From NCBI RefSeq assembly GCF_003286085.1, contig NW_020825298.1, positions 14,570,001 to 14,634,000 on the forward strand: a DNA stretch of 64,000 nucleotides. Reading direction: 5' to 3'. Below are positions 59,001 to 64,000 of the stretch, piece by piece (the stretch's first letter is position 1; every line of letters starts with the position of its first letter). The DNA is from Drosophila persimilis (Eukaryota; Arthropoda; Insecta; Diptera; Drosophilidae). The notes beneath the pieces are model-generated. The model saw only the letters and a program-made list of their open reading frames with translations, was not told where the DNA came from and did not search any database. The position numbers and the translations under genes were made by a program.

Positions 59001-60571
59001 TCACTATGTTGCACTCTCTGGCTGTCTCTCTCTCTCTCTCTCTCCCGCTCACTCATAAACCTGCCGCATCAGCATGGAACATTCGACATTGTCCTGGGGC
59101 TGGGGCTGGGGCTGCTGGGATGTCCTGCGTTCTTGGATTTGTGTTCCCTGGGTTTTATGGCATGACACGACGACCCCTAGAAACGGGCGAAAATGAAGAG
59201 TCAGCCACTCAAAATTGGGTCACAGCAATGCAACGGAGAAACTTGACACACAAAAACAGTTGCAGTTGCGTTTTGGTGGGTGGGGGAAGGCGGAAGGGCG
59301 GGCCCCGCCACCATTTGGGGGTCGCGAATCGAAGGACCTATAATCGAATAAAGGAAAAAGAAAAAAGGCGGCACGCAGCCGAAGGACAAGTTTTTACAGC
59401 ATTTTCCCGGCATCAATGACAACAAAATGCAGCCTCTGCCGACGCTCTGCTCTGCTCTTGAATTGTTTTAAATTAATTTCCACAAATGCGAGAAACTTTT
59501 AATTGTTATCGAACGATAAAAGAGTTCCTCGGGTTGGAAAATGCCTTGAACTCTGGCCCTTTCCTTCGATGAAAAGTCATAATTAGAAATCATTGCAGGG
59601 GAAAAACTTAGTTGCACAAATTTTGTAATTAGAAAAGAAAATAGAAGAAAATTGTTGCAAATGGGAAAATCTCCATCACTAATCGATGAATGAATGTGTG
59701 AGTGGATGTGAATGAATGACTAATGAGGATTTTGGCACAGATAAAATTACTTGAAAACGACTTAAAGGAAGAAAGTTTAAGCAGGGTTTTTTTTGAGAAG
59801 GAATTTCTTACAAAGACCCATATTTATTTATTTTAATATTATTTAATTTTTTTATATACAATTTATTTTATATTTATTTGGATTTTTGTATTTCGTTTTG
59901 TTTTTAATTATTTTTTTTTTATTTATTTTAATTTTGTTTATTTTATTTTTATATATTTTATTTTTAAAATATATTATTTTTACTTATTTATTTTTTTGTT
60001 TTTCATTTGTTTTTTATATTATTTTTTTATTTATTGTATTTGTTTTTCTTTTTATAAATTGTATTTTTAATTTTTTTATTTGTATTTATTTAAGTTTTAC
60101 TCTTTGTTTACTCAGAACATTTTTCTTTTCTTTCCAAAGTAAATTTCCCATCAAGTTTTCTTTCAGTTAAACTTCCACTCGACTTACTTCCGCTCTGCCC
60201 CTCATCTGCATCCCAAAACTGTTGCTTCTTTCTCTGACATTCCCTCCTGATTTCACCCCTTGGAAATTCCCGTCATTTCTTGTTGAAAAAACAAAAAAGA
60301 ATCTACTGTCATGACCATAAGATTCGTTTCGATTACAAATCGGGAGACGTGACCGGCATGAGATGAGCCATAGCCGGAGCCTTCCAGAGGGTACCCGCGA
60401 TTTGAGATTTGCATTTCAATTTCAGTTTCGCGGGGCGACATTTTTTATATCGCGTGACCCCCGCGGCATCCAGACAAACAGAGAAGATACTCCCACTCTC
60501 CCCCCCACTCCTCTCCACTCCACTCCAACATCCACGCGCGAGAGAGAGAGACTTCGAGTCCGAGAGTCCTA
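56038..60571. other. Stretch with no recognised gene
   Basis: AT-rich blocks at about 56110-56720 and 59820-60110 dominate; an open frame at 59886-60170 is only Phe/Ile/Leu from poly-T/A. Also seen: (CA)n near 57891-57907, (GT)n at 58057-58072 and (TC)n at 59024-59043. Confidence 0.5.
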
Positions 60572-60730
60572 ATGCTGCCGAACGATACTCCTGCTCCCGT
60601 TTCTGCTCCCGTTTCTACTCCTCTTCTTGCTGCTCCTCTTTCTACTCCTCCTGCTCTGGGTTCTCCTCTGCCACCTCCTTCTCTGGTTGGCTCCTCCTTG
60701 CCTGCCACTGATTTTCCAATTGTGCTTTAG
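60572..60730 (+). other. Pro/Ala/Ser-rich open frame, unassigned
   Basis: From ATG 60572 the + strand reads MLPNDTPAPVSAPVSTPLLA and continues Pro-rich to LPATDFPIVL and TAG at 60728-60730. Its style resembles the Pro/Ala part of the frame at 55672-56037 (- strand). It is short (52 codons) and rests on a CCT/GCT repeat, so it may be chance. Confidence 0.25.
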
Positions 60731-63480
60731 GCCAACAGTTTTCTTTCATTCTTTTTTTCCTGCCGCTCTCTTTTTTCCCCGTTTGAAAATTAAATTAAAT
60801 GAAAATTAATTTGAATAAAAATGAAGTTTTCGCCCGCAGCTTTTTTGGCATTTTGCCCAAGCGATTTTGACGTTCCGTTCAAGAAAGACAGTTTAAATGA
60901 GTTTTCCCGGACAGGTTTTCCCTTTGTTTAGACGGTTTTTTTGTGACTCTTATGGCTTAGATAGTTCAGGGCTTGCAGGTCAAAGATCAAAGCTTAAATG
61001 TCTTGAAATCAAAGCGTTTTAGTGGAGCTTATTTTAGGGATCTTTGGAAGATTATATCAATGTAAAGAAGGTGTTGAACAATGGCCGAAAAATTCATAAA
61101 TTAATAGAAATTTATATTCTCTAAGATCTAGTGCTAAAAAGCCCCTTTATTGGGCTTCATCCTTCAAAAATAGATCACAAATTGAAAATTCTATAGTAAG
61201 AATGGCTAAACTGCAACGAAACTCAAGGAAATCCCAGCTCTGTTGTTCCCATTTTTAAGAAACAAGAATCCTTGATATCCTCCGAAACTAATTCTTCTTA
61301 AAATCCCACCTTTTCGGCAATTATTGGCAATTGTTCTAAAAAGACAACCGACTGTTCCTTTCACTGTTTCCATCGTTTTGTCCTCCAGTTGTGATGCTCC
61401 TCTTGCTCCACTTATTAACTTCTGTTCTTGTACCGTGTTCTGTGTATTCTCTGTGTTCTGTGCCGTCTTTCTGTGCTGTGCTGCCTCTCTTTTTGCAGTC
61501 AATTAAAACCAAGAGGCATAGAATCGAGGGCTTTACATTTCGCCCACACCCTGCTGCTCCTTCTCCAAAAATCTTGACAGCTCCAGGAGCTGCGCCTCCT
61601 TCTACGGCTTTCTTTTCGTGCCATGGCTGGAGGATCCTGCCTTCCTGGAGAGGCGGCGTAGGAGTCTATTCAAAAACTCATCTCTTGTACAATTTGCGAG
61701 CATTGAAGGCCCTGCTGCTGCCCGCGGCTTGAGCCTAAAAATAGGAAGAACTTTTAGCTAATTTCATGGAATTGTTTGGTGGCAGGGGGATTCAGTGGCA
61801 GTGTGGCAGCAGCAGCAGCAGCTGCAACTGCAACTTTTACATACATTCTATGCAATTTGCCATGGCTCACATTTCATCCAACTTCTGCCCCCGCCAAAGC
61901 CCCGGCCCGGCCCCGAGAGCCTGCAATTCTCATTCATATTTAAAGCGCGAGGAAAAACCCCGAAGGAAGGGTGTGGCGGGGGGTACACGGTGCAGGGTGC
62001 AGGGTGGTGGGTGGATTTCTCCCATTCAACGTTTCGGTGGGTTGTTGGTTTTTTGGAAAAACGTAAAATTTCTAATTTTATTTGCAGAGAGCCAGGCAGC
62101 ACAGCCACTATACAAAAGCATCCTGGCGTGCGCTTATTATCCTGTGCGTGCTCTCCTGCACTCTCCCCACCCACACGGCAGGAGCGGCCGGGGAATGAAC
62201 CACTGTTGCTGCCCCAGCTGGGCATTGTCCTGTCCCAGGATGGCCACTGCCGCTGCCACTGCCGCTGCTCCTGCCGCTGCTGGGCATTTGCTTTTAATGC
62301 CTATTAAGCCTAGCAATTAGTGAAGTATTGGTTTTTGAATGGTAGATGCATTCACTGCCATTCACAGTATTCAGTATTCACAGCGTGGGAGTGGGTGTGG
62401 GAGTGGATGTGGGTGTGGCAGTGGACTGTGGACTGTGCCCCGTGCCCTGCGGCAGGGAGTCTGTGTATCGTCCTGCACTTCGTTTACTATTCGGTTACTA
62501 TGATTTATAGTCGAAAATTATTGGAAAAACGCTCTCATGGATGTGGGATTTGGATACTAGAGGGCGGCAAATGAGCAAAGGAGGTACAGTTTGTGCCAAA
62601 ATGTTGCAAAATGAGAGTTCTTAGAGTTCAAAAAGAGAGCAGCAATGGATATAACAAGAGATCTGGGAAGGATTATACTGGTATGACTATGAAGTACATA
62701 TTCCCTTATCTAAAAATATATATACTCGAACACTGAGAGAAATATGCAATAGTAGAACAGAACTCCCATGTTTATTTAACTTAAAAATAAAAATAAATGT
62801 ATTAAGAAACATTGTTTTTAAATATAAAACATTAAAAATAAATATATAAAAATAGATAAAAAAAATAATTACATATATTAAAAAATTTCAAATAATGAAC
62901 AATACAAATAATAGACATAGAAAATATGAAAACATATTTTTATAAAGCAGATCTCCCCGAAAAAAGTATTGATTAGATTAAATAATATTATATTTTTTAT
63001 ATAGATATTATATTATATTAATTTCTTATATATTCTTAATGGTATGTTTCCTGTTGGAACAATTTTAGTCTTAAATATAAAATTATTTCAAATTAAATTA
63101 AAATTTTAAGAAGAAAGTTTATTAATTTAAATTGTAATAATAATAAAAATATAAAAAAATAAAATATATAATATATTTAAGCTAAATATTTTCATATTCG
63201 TGTCAAAATATAAGTGAAAAAACTTTCTTCTTACAATTTTAATTTAATTTAAGATTATATTTAAGATGAACATTTTCGAAACAGGAAACATTCCATAAAG
63301 CCCACAGGATCTACTTCCATCAATCTTAAACTCATTTCTTCTTTCGAGATTCGCCTTAACCTTCCCTCATACTCCCATTTAAACCGGCCTTAAAGCTTTA
63401 ACCAAACATCTTTTGGCTTTTAAAGGGAAATCTTCAAAAAATGCCTGCCTCATGCATCCGGTAAGTCAATCCCAAATGGT
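60731..63480. other. Stretch with no recognised gene
   Basis: Open frames at 61391-61732 and 61766-62320 are C/G-rich low complexity (CTGC/CCGCTG runs) without motifs. An AT-rich block occupies about 62700-63260. TAGTCTTAAATATAAA (63066) and TTTAATTTAAGATTATATTTAAG near 63238 hint at imperfect inverted structure. Confidence 0.45.
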
Positions 63481-64000
63481 CGCTGCCACAGCAGCGGTAT
63501 AAGTAGCAGCAGCCGCCGTCATCGGCACTCACTTACTCATTCAACCAGCAGCCAGGAACGCCCCAGAGACCCGTAGAAGCACACACACACACACACAGCC
63601 GCCCAGCCAGTGGCCCCGTGCCCCAGCCCCAGCCCCAGCCCCGCCCACAGATTGCAACCATGGCAATCATTCATCAAACAACAAGCTCCGTGAAAATTCA
63701 ATATTTTTCCTTGCCCTCCGACTGCGTTTTTATTCGACCTTCCTTCCTTCGTTCCCTTTGCCCCTCCTCCCTTCCAAGGGAACTTTTTTCCAAGACGCTC
63801 ATGTAAAAAATTAATTAAATTATGAAATTTTATACCCCAAAGCAAATATTTAATTTAATAACATTATTATGCTGCCGCCACTGCCGCCACTGCCGCCCCT
63901 GCTGCCACTGCCGCACCGCTCCTGCTGAAATGAAGGGCGTGGCCAGGTGGGCGTCAACGCACGCACCAGCACGCGCGCGCGGAAAAGGGGGAAACAATAT
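63481..64000. other. Window end: possible TATA element, no gene shown
   Basis: GGTATAAGTAGCAGC (about 63495-63509) is TATA-like, with a CACTCACTTACTC segment about 30 bp later. A Pro/Gln repeat (GCCCCA)n follows near 63618-63644, then an ATG at 63660 without recognisable product. (CA)n at about 63580-63596 and CTGCCGC repeats at 63870-63925 complete the stretch. Confidence 0.3.

Noticed and set aside
59886-60170. 94-codon frame of Phe, Ile, Leu and Tyr that looks like a membrane protein
   Set aside because: It is a direct translation of poly-T/A low-complexity DNA; similar frames appear in every AT-rich block.
61766-62320. Cys/Ala-rich frames with a signal-peptide-like stretch (RALIILCVLSCTLPTHT in one frame)
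   Set aside because: Three overlapping frames are open because of CTGC/CCGC repeats; the signal-like stretch has no ATG before it and stops after about 35 codons.

Overview
This is a stretch of insect nuclear DNA, almost certainly from a Drosophila. It has short GT-AG introns, long A-rich or AT-rich noncoding DNA, abundant CA, GA and C-tract microsatellites, poly-Ala and poly-Gly runs in a neural-type receptor, and genes whose closest relatives are Drosophila families. The obscura group is my guess from texture only, and I cannot prove it here. There are no bacterial operons, CRISPR arrays, tRNAs or rRNAs that I can see.

Left third (1-18710, + strand): the 3' two-thirds of a discoidin-domain receptor gene. 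Nine coding exons (1860-14722) encode most of the discoidin domain, the second discoidin-like domain, an extracellular linker, one transmembrane helix and a cytoplasmic tail of about 250 residues with no tyrosine kinase domain. I match it to the kinase-less Drosophila DDR relative smoke alarm (smal). The signal peptide and first discoidin strands lie upstream of the window. The most striking feature is that the frame stays open and protein-like for 214 codons after the TAG stop at 14720-14722 and ends in tandem TGA TGA at 15365-15370. An exon junction lies only 28 bases after this second stop. This is a strong candidate for stop-codon readthrough or another recoding event. A long A-rich 3' UTR exon follows, with several poly(A) signals.

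Middle (18711-38990): about 20 kb in which I find no convincing gene. It holds microsatellites, decayed tandem duplications, fragments resembling Drosophila Helitron/DINE repeats, a T-poor block open in several frames (27465-27878) and a large AT-rich block (37300-38050) next to DRE/CGATA motifs.

39-47.3 kb: a UDP-glycosyltransferase cluster of the Ugt37 type. In order it holds a collapsed relic (TATA box and GATA sites fused to the last 21 codons of a UGT, 38994-39198, +), gene A (42104-40463, -), gene B (42722-44375, +) and gene C (45593-47272, +). A and B form a head-to-head inverted pair around a 617-bp spacer with a mirrored TATA box on each side and seven GATA motifs. Their second exons are far more alike than their first exons, which suggests gene conversion. 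All three intact genes share one short intron at the same codon and phase, and all encode a signal peptide, the UGT donor-binding signature, a C-terminal membrane anchor and a KxKxx ER-retrieval tail. They would glycosylate small lipophilic compounds in the ER of detoxifying tissue.

47.3-64 kb: no gene I can defend. There are long homopolymer C tracts, AT-rich blocks and some Pro/Ala-rich open frames that may be decayed or small unrecognised genes.
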